This document shows positions 28,241 through 40,300 of a stretch of DNA of 64,000 nucleotides, one piece after another. Numbering within the stretch: position 1 is the stretch's first letter; every line of letters begins with the position of its first letter. The position numbers and the translations under genes are program-made. The DNA is taken from assembly GCA_040954595.2 (NCBI GenBank), contig CM082592.2:3534001-3598000 (forward strand), given 5' to 3'. The stretch is from Balanoglossus misakiensis. Taxonomy: Eukaryota; Hemichordata. The notes below the pieces were generated by a model. The model ran no database searches and had not been told where the DNA came from. It was given only the letters and a program-made list of their open reading frames with translations.

Positions 28241-28831
28241 ACATTTGTGTGTATGCATGGTGACCATGAATCCAAGATGGCTGTGTGGTGCCAATATATA
28301 TGGCAGAGTAATTTCCACATGTCCCCACCACCCAATTAATACATATAGTCTATGTAAATGAGAGAATATCTGTTCAAACACCAAACAACCCTCTTCTTTC
28401 ACCACTGATAGATTTTCGGACAAAAACTGAAAGTTTATGATGACAATGAGAAACCCATGTTTGTTTGTATTATTTCATTTACAGTTCATATGAGAATACT
28501 TTTTGCCATTAAAAATTGTATAAACTGAATTCCTCATGACGTCTCTGTCTGGATTATTGACATTTGTTGTCACGGTTTCCCGTTACAGTTTCATCACTAT
28601 ATTGACAGTGTAGATATCACAGCACACATTGCACCTTGGGGGTGTACCATGTATTGCTATTGGACCATACAGTGTGGTATTAACACCCTCCCTATGGATT
28701 ACTGGAAATGAAACACATGATGGACTTTGCAGGTTTGCTCTAACTGCACCTGTGTGACACATGAGGACAAGCTTGTGAGGTTCGCGTGGGTAATTTCAAT
28801 CAACATTTTGAAAAATTGCTCCCTTCTCGTG

Positions 28832-28981
28832 GTCTTCTCAATACACTGACTCACATCCTACGTTCCACTACGAGGCTTTTTACACGTAGTACACCGATGC
28901 GCCCTCAACAGTTTTGCCTGACCGTGTAGCCATTTGGAAGCCTGAACGTCGAGGGCGCACGTTCATAAGATTGAGAAGGGT
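28832..28981. repeat. Degenerate inverted-repeat element related to the 32-kb MITE
   Basis: The core words CCGATGCGCCCTCAACAGTTT and flanking 'ccactacgaggc' resemble the interior of the MITE at 32049-32224 (CTGATGCGCCCTCAACCGTTT). Outer words CTTCTCAATA and ATTGAGAAGG form weak inverted ends. It appears to be an old, diverged relative. Confidence 0.4.
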
Positions 28982-29567
28982 GGGATGAAGAGACTCGTGG
29001 ACCGTAACCCATCAATAGTGAAAAAGACTGGGAGAGCGAATTGCTGAACTTTTAATAGGGAGTAAATTCTTATGGTCATCATTTTCAACGGTTTTTTTTC
29101 TTGTTTCTCGGCAGAGCGGGAAAATGCTGATGCTCCATGCGCACATACTGTGCATTCTGCTCGCCTATTATATATACAAGTACATGTATCTAGTTTGTTG
29201 TTCATTGATCTTGCTCTGCAAGGAAGACGGAAATATATATTGAAGACCTGATTTTCAAGTTCCGTGGACCCTTAAAAGCTTTTTGGAAGCTTGCAAGTGC
29301 GTACTAATTATAAGTAACATGCGCATGCCCTCTACGAAAACAGACTAGTGAAGTGTGGTAGGAGTTCCGTTGTGTTGTTTGGTGCGAGACATTAAGCTTA
29401 TTTTCAAGGAATCGATCGGCAATGTACATGTTTCTGATTATGGCTGCGTTGTACAGAAGGGGAAGTTTCAAATGGGGGTACATTGTACATGTATACGCAT
29501 GTGTTCAGAATAAAGGCGTGAAAATGTTTTCTGTAGACTGGTCGGAAACAACATGTCACCATGAAGT

Positions 29568-29573
29568 TTTATT
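29568..29573 (-). terminator. Candidate polyadenylation signal of the GST gene
   Basis: AATAAA on the minus strand lies 233 bases after the GST stop codon, a normal distance for a 3' UTR. Confidence 0.4.
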
Positions 29574-29661
29574 CTGTAGACAAACCAGGAGCAAATCTGA
29601 CAAATAGTCACATAAACGAGACATTTGCAACGGTTCAAAGAAAGTTGACAGTCTGACATTA

Positions 29662-29692
29662 GTTGTTGTTGTTGTTGTTGTTGTTGTTGTTG
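29662..29692. repeat. (GTT)10 microsatellite
   Basis: About ten GTT units lie in the probable 3' UTR or 3' flank of the GST gene. Confidence 0.95.
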
Positions 29693-29805
29693 AGGACCCG
29701 CTCACTCGACACACACACATTGTCGCGCAGGCTATTCACTTGTTCACTTGGCGGACAGGTTGGTGAAACTAGGCGGCCATATTGTTTGTCATCGCCATGT
29801 TGAGT

Positions 29806-31832
29806 CTAAAAACGCAGTTTCGGCCGTTTGATTCGCCAGGCTCTTACTTCGGGTATGGCAGCAACTCGGTCGACGAGCGCGTCGAGTTTGGGATACATCT
29901 TGAGGAATTCGTGGTTTAAACCTTTCAGGTTTTCGCCTATCTGACTGAAGAACTTCAGATCTACCCAGGTTACCTGCAGAAAGTTAACATGTTATACCAG
30001 TCTGAGAAGACAACATGTAGGCCTATTCGTTAATTAGTCAGGTAAATGGACAGAGGTAGAAAGCATTTGCACCCGGCCGTATTTTTTCTCGGTGACTATA
30101 AAATCACGATCATATTAGCGCTGTGCAGGTAGCTAATTCGCGGAGATATTTCCTCGTACAACGCATGTGTTTCAATGTTCATTAATGTGGACCAATGTGT
30201 TAAAACTTTTTGTGCGTATTTGATTTGCAATAGAAAGTGTTATGCGCCCTGTGGTTTTGAAAGTCGGGCAGACAAACAGAAAAGACGGTTGGGTGAACGA
30301 GCGGCCGATGGAGAGACACTGACAAACGACACATACTCCTCGCCACCACCAAAGAAACTTTTGATGTCACTATATCTATAGGCTAAAAGTATTAGTGTGA
30401 TAACGTCACCATTCAGTACTCACAGAATCTCCAACAAAGAAACCATTTCCTTCATTGTTATTGGTCAGTGCCCGTTCCAGGTTAGTCATTCTGGCCGGCA
30501 GCTGACTTGAGAACAATTCCTCAAACAGGGCTGGCTGATAAAAAATAGACAACAAAAATAAATGCGTTTCAGGCCATTTTATGACACATTCATAATTAAG
30601 AATTAACATTAAATATATATTTAATTAATTTTACTTTAGTTTAGTTTAGTTTATATAAATGGGTGCTACTGGTATTACATCAATTCCCCCACGATGACTG
30701 ATCACATTTTTCACAATGGCGGATTAGTAACATGGGTATGAAACACACTTACATAACATAACATAACACAACACAACATAACGTATAAACATAACATAAC
30801 GTTCATAATAAATCACGTAATGGGGTGGGGGTTATTGAAAAGGGCAAATAACCTTTTTATCCCATCTTGCAAAGAAGTAATCTCGAACGAAGGGAAATAT
30901 TTCTTCTACCGCGTCCGCTATCATGTCCACCTGCGCCTTCTCCAAGTTAGTTTTACCCGCCAGACCTGAAGATCAAGCATCACGTGAGGGCAACGCAAAT
31001 GTGAGAAATCTGAGGAGTATTTAGTGTACTTCCGCGGGAAATGACGAAAAAAGGTAAGGCGACCCCATGGGTACATTTACTTGCCGAATTCGTTGCTGAG
31101 ATAGCGGGCGATGGCGTTAGTCTGGGCTAGGACGGTTCCATCCTCTAGTTCCAACACCGGTACTTCCTGGAACGGACACACTGCATAGATTTAAGTCAAT
31201 GGGTGGGTGAAGTCAGATCGTTCGTGATCAATCAACCAATGGATCGATCGGTCAATCAATCAATCAATCAATCAACAGTTAGCCAACTTTTACCACATTC
31301 TTCATTTCTCAATAACCAACAAGTTCTATTATCAAAGATGCGTCTACGTACTCACACATATTACATTTTCAAACCGCTTAATATCTGCGTACCTTTCCCA
31401 TGTTTGAGTTGACGAAAAAGACAGAATAGAAGGTGTTTTGGCCTTTAACGACTCGCCCATGCTCAGTAAAACTCACCGGAACTCAGCACCTTGTTAGTAT
31501 TGAAGGGATTTGTGACGGAAGGGATCGAAGTTCACGTGCGTTGTGCACACACAGCGGTACCAGAGACATGAACACGGTAACCAACTCTTCGCTTTGTGTG
31601 GGTTCAGGGAAAAGTTTGTTGTGTCCTCACCCCCCCCCCCCTTCAATAACCAATGATTCTACCCTGGACAAATACAATACTTACAGTGTTTAAAATCCAC
31701 CCATTTGGGAGCATTCATGGACGGGTCATTGATTCGAATGTCTTCATACTCCACTGCAGCCACAGCAAAGACCAGCCTGACCACTTCACCGCGAGCGTAC
31801 ACGTCAAAGTAGGTGTACTTGTATTTAGGCAT
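29806..31832 (-). CDS. Sigma-class glutathione S-transferase (HPGDS-like)
   Basis: A cytosolic glutathione-conjugating enzyme; the sigma class includes hematopoietic prostaglandin D synthase. Five exons join in phase: 31685-31832, 31085-31180, 30853-30965, 30424-30534 and 29806-29973. They give 211 residues, the usual family length. The N-terminus MPKYKYTYF places the catalytic tyrosine at residue 8, as in HPGDS. The cis-proline motif VPVLELEDG is near 56-64, and the glutathione-binding Q-T of AQTNAIARYL at 69-70. The helical domain includes NNEGNGFFVGDSVTWVDLKFF. Intron 2 begins with GC (G|GCAAGT) instead of GT. The donor of intron 3 (AAG|GTTATT) is weak. The substrate cannot be deduced from sequence, so prostaglandin synthase activity is only one option. 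Confidence 0.92.
30752..30802. repeat. (ATAAC)n microsatellite
   Basis: Imperfect five-base units (ATAAC/ACAAC) lie in an intron of the GST gene. Confidence 0.8.
31246..31275. repeat. (AATC)n microsatellite
   Basis: Six or more AATC units lie in GST intron 1, upstream of a longer region of ATCG/GATC words. Confidence 0.85.
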
Positions 31833-32048
31833 AGCTGATGGCTGGAACTTGCAATACCGAAAGTGTGTGTTCAAATCTACTCAGAACTCGATTAGAACCA
31901 CCAAAGCTCAGCCTAACTATCTTCGTATGTCAACAACGCCCCACGAATATGTATATAGTTATATAACTACACTATGGTCACCGGGGTGACTGTGTATAAA
32001 TACACAAACAGTTTACCATGTGTGCTAAAAGGGCATCTGGTCAGTTAC

Positions 32049-32224
32049 TATAGACTCTCTCACAGCCCACGGTTCGCTACAACAAGCTCCACACTGATGC
32101 GCCCTCAACCGTTTGGCAAGGGAGAAGCAGCGTTTTGGTGTTGTGTAGCGAACCTCTCGCCGGGCACACATGCAATCAGTCCATAAGCCTGCATGGACGA
32201 CGAGAGGGGCTGTGAGAGAGTCTA
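32049..32224. mobile_element. MITE with 18-bp terminal inverted repeats and flanking direct repeat
   Basis: TAGACTCTCTCACAGCCC near the left end is exactly mirrored by GGGCTGTGAGAGAGTCTA ending at 32224. GTCAGTTAC stands directly before the element (32040-32048) and again directly after it, as a target-site duplication of about 8-9 bp would. That length suggests a hAT-type origin. The element is about 175 bp with no coding capacity and lies upstream of the GST start codon. Confidence 0.8.
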
Positions 32225-33084
32225 GTCAGTTACAAACTCGGGTGAAGCATCTTGCCTGGGTTTGCAAGTCCAGGATACACGCAGCTGTGTTCCTGTTATT
32301 TTCCATGGAAAACGTCAGCGTTTATTTATACACTATATTAAAAATGACTATGAAGATATATTTTTCTGAACAAAATTTACAAAGAAGTAGTACCGGGATA
32401 CATGGATATATACAAAAACAATCTAAGCGGACAAAATACGGGGCAGGGACCAGACTATCAGTGATACAAGTAGGGCGCCATCAGTAAGTGTAATCAACAT
32501 AACTTTCGTTTAGAGCATGAAATTTTCTGACAAGAAAAGTTTTGTTCACAATTATGAGATGTTTTACATTTTTCAAATGCCTTTACTCTGTCATTCACTC
32601 TTCAGTATAAGAATGCAATGGCATGCGACATCACCTTGACATAGTTAATATTCAGATGTTGGTTTAGATTGGCACATTCCTTTTCGTTTATATCGTGGTA
32701 CATCCATGATATCGTAACCAGATGCAAAGTTGATACGAGAATTTGACGTAGAGAACGCGCATGAATTCTTTAAGCATTTGACGCACAAAATGAAATTTTA
32801 ACAATAACAGCAAGTTGTAACTGTAGTGTCGATGTGTATAGGTCACCAAGACCTTCCTCGCTTTTTTTTCTTTTCAGTGTATGCCAAGTGTGGCGCGCTT
32901 GTGTTGACGTTTGGCACTTTGTTGACGTTTGTCTTTGGTCAATATTTGCTTTGGTGTCAAGGGTCCGTTCCAGAGTTTTCTTGAACACGTACAAAGTATC
33001 ATTGAGATAGCTGTTCAAACACCGTGTGGTTACTTCGGTTGTTCACAAACTTTTGACAGGTAAGGGCGATCTACTTCAACTTAC

Positions 33085-33200
33085 CTGTTCGCACGGATGT
33101 GCTAAAATTCGCCCGAGAGTGGCAAAACGTTCCTGAAAAATATTTACTGTGTCGTTTTGTGCGTGGCAGAGAATGGCGATAGGCCATGTCTTGCGGGCCT
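33085..33200 (-). other. Possible non-coding first exon of the GST gene
   Basis: On the minus strand, GAACAG|GTAAGTTG at 33085 is a near-consensus donor. A matching acceptor (TTCCAG) stands just upstream of the GST ATG near 31843. The exon's upstream limit is not defined; the end given is a guess. This would place the GST promoter near 33.2 kb, divergent from the septin. Confidence 0.25.
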
Positions 33201-34223
33201 ATAGGGCGGGCTAAAATCTTCGAATCAGAAATATTACACAACTTAACGGGGCTTTTAGTGTCGATCATCTTGCAGTGGGCTTTGAAACAACGCGTAAAAT
33301 GTTGGATCGGAAACAGATGTTTGCTGTGTTTGGAAAAAAAAGGCGAAAGATTAGTAGTTGTACAGGTACAGGTGAAGCCATTGAAATTATGCTAATTACG
33401 TGATTAAATAACTGTCCATTATTTCTTGCTTGGCACACGACCCTTGCCTTTCCAATTACACGAATTAGCTATTAGCGCAAGCTGAGGATTTTGTAAGCAA
33501 ATCAAACAGGAAATTAACAACGGCGATTATCAATTTCCCAAACTAACATTTGCTATTAGGATAAGGCCGCGTCTGTTAATTATTTTTTTCGCTGATACTT
33601 CAAAACGCGCTTTGTCATTGGATATCTTTCTCTGACCTGAATCCAATCATGCGTAGCGTTTCAAAATGTATATGTAAAACAATAAGCGAGTGGTCACCTT
33701 TTGCGTTTTTTGCATTGGCGTACATGTACTTGTATTACTTTCTTCGATAATGTAAACATCGTTTTGACGGACTTGGCTGGGGACAGTGAGACCACTTTGC
33801 TTCCGTCACATCAATCGATTTATAAGACCACATTATCAACCACTAGCGCATTGACCGTATCATTCATCGCATGATATCTCAGATTTCGCAATTTCCTGTC
33901 GTTGGAAACTGAAGGGATTTATAGTAAGTCGGCTTATTCTTTCCCGTTCGCAGCCTATCAGGAGAGAAATCACACAGGCGGAGAAATAGTTGACATACTG
34001 TTGAATCATTTTGGTGTGTCCCCCCGGAACAAAGGTGTGCACAATAAAGCGCTGAGTTGACAGTGGGCGTTCGTGCAGCCAGCCGGTGACACAGTTATCC
34101 GGTGAACGGAATAGCCTTGCAAGCGTGTCGATTGTCAGTTGCGATCACCCGTGTAGCCAAAAGCAACCTTACCTTGCTCCGTTTACCCACAGGCAAAGAT
34201 CTACCCATATTCGCCGTCGCGCG
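33201..34223. other. Intergenic DNA between divergent GST and septin genes
   Basis: No supported exon was found. The region presumably holds regulatory DNA of both genes, but no decisive motif stands out before the TATA-like word at 34224. Confidence 0.3.
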
Positions 34224-34250
34224 TATATATCCATTATCTTGGGATTTTCC
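34224..34250 (+). promoter_or_regulatory. Candidate septin core promoter: TATA-like word and kB-like site
   Basis: TATATAT (34224-34230) is followed by GGGATTTTCC (34241-34250), which fits the NF-kB consensus GGGRNNYYCC. The septin ATG is about 110 bases further on, a reasonable 5' UTR distance. Start-site use is inferred. Confidence 0.35.
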
Positions 34251-34360
34251 ACGCAGGAGAGGTTGGTGGCGCTGTCCATAGCGCTGGAGTCTGGATATCT
34301 ATTTATTGCCGCACCGTTCGATATCACATCGTTCGCCTGACATATTATATCACAATCAGC

Positions 34361-37300
34361 ATGAACTCGTGGTCGTCCTACAGCAGCGGCAGATTGGGCA
34401 GAAGTAGCGGGTCACCCAAATTTTCCGGCTACACAAGAAACGGTAAGCGGGACACAGCTTCATTCGCCGTGGTTATTTTATCGCTGACATCTCCCAGCTC
34501 GAATCATGCGCTTTGTCTATGCCGTGTGAAGCTTCATTGTTGTGTGTATCATATTCTAATAACAGTCGTGTGTCCTTTGTTCTCTCCCATCCCACATCTC
34601 GCCGGGACCGCCGCACCGTCTGTCAATATTGAACATTTCATCAGGATATGACAGATCCGCAGACAAAGAGGTAAGAAGATTTTTTATTTTCGCTAAAATA
34701 AGCATTGCCACCGAGCTCTGGCAGACAATATATTAAAAACCGCGATAGTGATATTTGTTTATAACCCTGCCTTTGGCCCCTATTAAAATCAACATCAGAT
34801 CGAAATAAGCCAGTCACGTGATGTGATGTAGCTCTCGTACAAACACAAACGAAATACAGACGGCTATTTAGACTTTCACGGCTAGAAATTGGGTTCGGCC
34901 GTAGGCCCTGAATAAAAGCTTATTTTTCGCGCATAAGCTTATGCCGTTTCCAGCCGCCCACTTTGCATACCCATTACCGTATACAGCAGCGTGTAATGAC
35001 GTTTTCACATGACCCTGTCGGCTTTGTCAGTTTCAACGGGGTTTAATTATCGAATTTTGACAGACATGTTAAAGACATGCACTGTTTATGATAAATCGTC
35101 AGCATAAAGCTTGGCTTATTTTTAAAGTAGCGATCTTAAAAATGACGAAACCCAAATATCAGCTTCAAAACAGAAGCGATGACTCATTCCGATAAATTAT
35201 TCATTTTTTATTCCCCTCCGCATAAAATGCTGGACCCGAGCCCTTTATTAATATTTTCAAACAACGTGTAGATGACAGGGTTCACCCGCTAGCAGCATCA
35301 CGTGGATCGCAGTAATAGCCGCGGTGCCCAATTGCTAACAAACGAAAATACCCGGCCCATCGGACGTGCCTTATCAAGAATATGATATATCGCTATAAAA
35401 TTTATGAATTCATACTCATATAATTAATACTTTGATAACCATTAGCTTGATCGGTTCTTAGTTTCACGATTCTTGAAGCGAATTTTGTTTGTTGGCAGTC
35501 GGCTATAACACACTCCACGGTAATAATATTTTACGTCGAAGTTGTTTCCACCGGAGCGTTCACGGAACAAGACTGGTGTGTTTCAGATGCTGTTTTTAAT
35601 GGAAACCATTTCCTGTAATCGGCATAATTTATTATAAACACGTGGAAGTAGTTGCAAGTAACGAGATGTTGTCGAAATAACACGGGGTAAAATGGCCGCG
35701 TTGTTATCGTACCGATCTACAGATGGTAGGCCCCAGGATTGATTGCGGAATAAATTCATCCTCCTCTCGTCTATGACATGACGCAAACCTTGGAATTTGC
35801 ATATAATGAAAACAAAACACGTCTGTGCCCCATCTGACAACAAGCAGTTGTGATTGGTCATTTCCCAACACCGCCACCTGGTCTGTATTATCGATTTGGT
35901 TGGTTTGAATCACACCTGTGTCAGCAAGACAGGTCACATTTTTTGGTGACACTCTTTTGAACGACATGGATGCGGATCACTGTCAGAAGTCAACATTATT
36001 TCAGTTTTCACTGAATGCACGATTAGTTATCGGACTCTATGTGAAGCTTGTGTATTAATTGTGACGTAATCACGCCGCTGGGTTGGGCCTGTTTATGATT
36101 AATTCTCGAAATCGCAGCCTCACCAAAATACACAACGCATTCAACGCTATCACTAATTTTATTTTCGTCGTCCATTAAGTTGAACGCGGACGGTGATTCA
36201 AACACCAATGCCCTCTCTGTCACGTCTACCCAAACAACGCGCTTTAATATTAGTCTTGTACGTGGCTTGAATCATCGAATCGGTATAGATGGACTGTTCA
36301 GCTGGCTTAGTCTATTAATATCCTTTATTACGTAAACGTGTATATATTACACATGTATTTTCAAATTACAATGCTAGAAAAATGTGCATTTTTACGCTGT
36401 TCGGGCGACAAAGAAATGGGACCTGTGATTTTCCTATGCGTGTAATTAGAGACTGCGACATTCCCAGCAAATGGAATCCCCTCCAGTTAACCCCTAGTCG
36501 TTTTATTAATGGATTGTGTGGAGCACTGGTAAATACCAGGATTGACTCGTTGTAGTAACCTGGAGAGAAACCGAAGATTATTTGCCATGAATGGTGCCTT
36601 TGTATCTATCACAACTTAACAGCTGTAGTGAAATAGATACGGTCCTTGGTTGTAAGTGAGGATTGCTTCATGTGCCCGGGGCCACGCACTTCCTGTATTC
36701 GCAGGCTTCTTCCGTCTTCGGTTAATGTACTTAACAGTTAACGACCCAGGACTGTTTATTCTGGCCGAGATCTTCCTCAAAAGAGAGTGTGTCCGCCCGA
36801 TGCATGGCCGACGCAAGCTGTGTGGCTCGGATAACGCTGCCCTTAGACGTAAAAATAAACTGAGATCTCCAAGGCGTTGTGTCCTCAGGGGTCAGCTAGC
36901 CGGAAATACTTTTAGCTGTGACCGCGTCGACGATGATCGGCCAAACATTTTCCGACAAAAAGATACGTAGGCCTAAACACGTTTGTCTACATGCAAAATG
37001 GAAAAAAATGGGCAATAATTAGAAAGACTTAACTAAATCTATTAGATTTTAAAAATGGCAAGTTGGTGGTACAAAACTATTTATACCACCAGTAAGAGCT
37101 TAGGTCCTACTACCTGAAAACAATGCTGTTAATTGTGTGTACTTGTGGAGATCCCTGACGAGGTGTCCGATTGCAGTGTTTTGCCGTGACCCAGACCGTG
37201 TCGTTTTAAATTACTATGCGTATAAAATCAAGTTAATGGGACACCAACGTTTTAAATCAATAAGACATATCCCCCGTGGGATATACTAGTATGCAAAAAG

Positions 37301-40300
37301 TGAAGTACAGTACGGTGTGGTGTTTACATATGAAACAATACATTCCCTTTTCTTCAGCTCAGTGATGGAGGAAATGATCTTGCCTTATACCCTATAAAGC
37401 AACAACTGCCAACTCTCAGAGACGTTTACCATATGTATATTAATTTTCTGGGTATTTATAAACACTAAAATATTACCAATTATATGTGATATTTTCTTAC
37501 TGGGTAGACTATATTAGACATCCCTTCGATATCCAGTTTCACGGTCTGCCCGTTAGGTCAAGCAGAATAAATATCAAATGTTTATGTTGGCAATTTTTAG
37601 AAATTACACGATAGCTTAGCTCACAAATCAATTTATATATGTTCAATTTATACGTATTTATCGGCGTTTATATGAAAATAGACATTTCGTGTCCTGGATG
37701 TTAAATGAACCTTTTGAAGCGAGATAAGACGGCAAGCCATCTGTGGCCCTGTCTGCAATAACAATATTGACGTGAATAATTAACGTTGGATTAGTCTCAA
37801 ATGAAAGTATGTAGCTAGTCGAAAAAGTCACATTCCAGGCAAGATTTCTGAGAACGACTTAATTAGTTAAATGACGTGAGGATAGAATTTAACACGCGAC
37901 AAAATAACTACGAAACGCATGGAGAGTGGATGTTGTATTCAGAATAATTGGCTTTATTGATGTCAAACTGTTTGTAAACTCTAGGCTTTTGCACTTTATT
38001 CTAGTTTACCTTACATACATTTTAGCTATATATGTATTTTAAAAAGTGCATGAGCCAGTGTACCCTCAATGATCAATGATCCAATTAATAATATGTTTTA
38101 GAACTTACTGCATCGTATTTGACTAAACCTGCTGTAGATATTGATCTGTCTTCATCTGACTGAACTGTGACACATTTGGCAGTGTCATATTAATCAACGA
38201 CTAATTTGCATATTTAACGAATTAGTGCAATCCAGAGTCTGATAGAAATTAAAATTTAGGTACATACTACATTTTCTGTTGTACCGTGTGTACTTGACCC
38301 CGTCTTCTATGGATCTTTTATAACAGTATCAGTGTAATCGTCTGTAATTCTAAATATTTCACTCGTGGTTGGGAGTCATCGGAAAACACGTAGGAGGTTG
38401 GCTAATTGGATTAAACGTCGTTATTTATAACAGGCCGGCCAGAGAGTAGATCAGCAACGTGCTACAAATAACATCTGTCTTGGCCATCTGTTAGATCGTA
38501 GAGTACTGAGAGATGCTGTACAAATTAAGTAACACCGACGCTAAATTGATCGTTATCATGAAACGAATCTTTTTCATGACTTTTGTCTAAAAATTAAGGA
38601 AAATTACAGAGTGTTATTGTGGTGACTCGCAAGATTCCCTATGCACCGTTTGACTCAAGTTTATATTCACGTAAAACCACATTTTACAACATCGTCGTCG
38701 AAAAACACGTGCCTCTTTACGGCAATTGCTACGTGTGTTCCTGAAGCGTGTTCTGTTTAGCGTATCATCGTGGGACTGATCTCGAGAATGACAAATTACA
38801 GGTGAAACAATGCCTCTAAACATTTAGTTAATATGCTGTGACCTCTACACTTTTAGTTATATTATGAAACTTATAGCTTGTCTCTGTATCACAACCACTG
38901 TGTAGTACAATATATGCAGCACGGCGTAGCAAGCTTGCTCTACATTACAATTCAGAATAGTAAAGGGCAACATCAGTACAACTGGATTCGAAGGACCTTG
39001 AATGATAAATTCTAAATATACCTGCATGTGTATATTCACATCTTATTTCCACGCCCATTGTACTAGTAATAAGCATGCATCTTTTTTATCTGATTTCGAA
39101 AATGGCTTGGTGATAACGTTTAATTAAAATGACATGGCGAGTTTCGTTGCCAACGGTAACAGAACGTGATGATGGTTGTCGGGTTGAGTTAATAATTGAA
39201 TAAATTCTTGTGATTCACAAACCTGATATCACAACGCGTGTAACTGTTAAGTCTATTACGGAGAAGTGTGGGGAGATAGCAAATATGGTTAGACTTTTCA
39301 GTTTGCGAATCGAATCTTAGATGCTGTAAACAGAAAATTGTAGCAGATTCAAAGGTCTGATTCTAATAGTAGGCCTACTGGCGTATAACGTTGTGTCAGC
39401 CCCACAGTGCTTCAACACACAGCGGCGTGAAAGGGCTGTTTTAAAAATATTTTTTGACAAAATCGTAAATAATAGTGAAACTAAGCATGCTTAATCCATA
39501 AATAACGCCTTGGGGAACAATCATGTTTTGATCGAATGTGGGAATAGGAGGTTTGCATGGAAAATCCACAGGGACCTATCAATTTGGAATGAGCTCTCAA
39601 TACTTGGGATGGCTTGATATCACCAGTAACGAAACCCCGCTGCGTTAAGTGGAATTATGGTGTCAGAACTATTAAACTGAAGTGTTTATAGTAAACTGCC
39701 CATAAAATGAAGTAACGATCTCTGCCTGGCGAAGTCGCGCGTGATATGACGCGTTTTGACAGAGTTCCTGCACACGAGACAGCCTTACTGAGTAGGTGAC
39801 GTAACGTTGCAGGAAACGCATTTGCCCTTCAATGAACTTACGGACCCAGGGGATTGGCTTTACTGAATTTAATTTGTTTAGATGCAACCTGTCTTTTTAA
39901 AGTCACAATTATGACATCCGCGTCACGTGATCAACCTATAAAGACATTGCAAGGCCGTTCAACCAGACCTGGTCGTTTACATCCTCTCTGCCATTCGTGT
40001 CATTGTACGGCAAGACAGTGACCGATTCCCCCGAGTGTCGTGGCGGCGGAAGCTTAATGACACCGTGGCCTAGATCTTCTTCTGAATCACACAATGCACA
40101 CCCAAACATGCTTCAACGGATTTGCTTACTGAGCGTACAATTTCGTGTCTGTGATCATTCTCACGGTGATGTAGTAGCCTTGTGTACAGGTGTGCGTGCT
40201 CCCGGCGTTACACGGGCCCCCGGGAGAACGCAGACATGTATATACGCAAGGCTAGGTGAAGTTGCAATGAATGAACTTGGAGATGTAGGGGGGTCAGTGA

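Larger units (their letters stand above)
24837..29567. other. WSB 3' region and intergenic DNA
   Basis: No conserved coding exon was found on either strand. The stretch holds three inverted-repeat elements, a long TATG/TG microsatellite and a degenerate repeat, listed separately. Short open frames here look random and lack splice or homology support. Confidence 0.5.

Noticed and set aside
27911-28423. Overlapping open frames of 90-170 codons on both strands
   Set aside because: They read through the TATG/TG microsatellite, which has no stops in several frames. The composition is purely repeat-derived.
36656-36970. 104-codon plus-strand frame in septin intron 2
   Set aside because: No homology, no suitable splice context and no repetition elsewhere; probably random.
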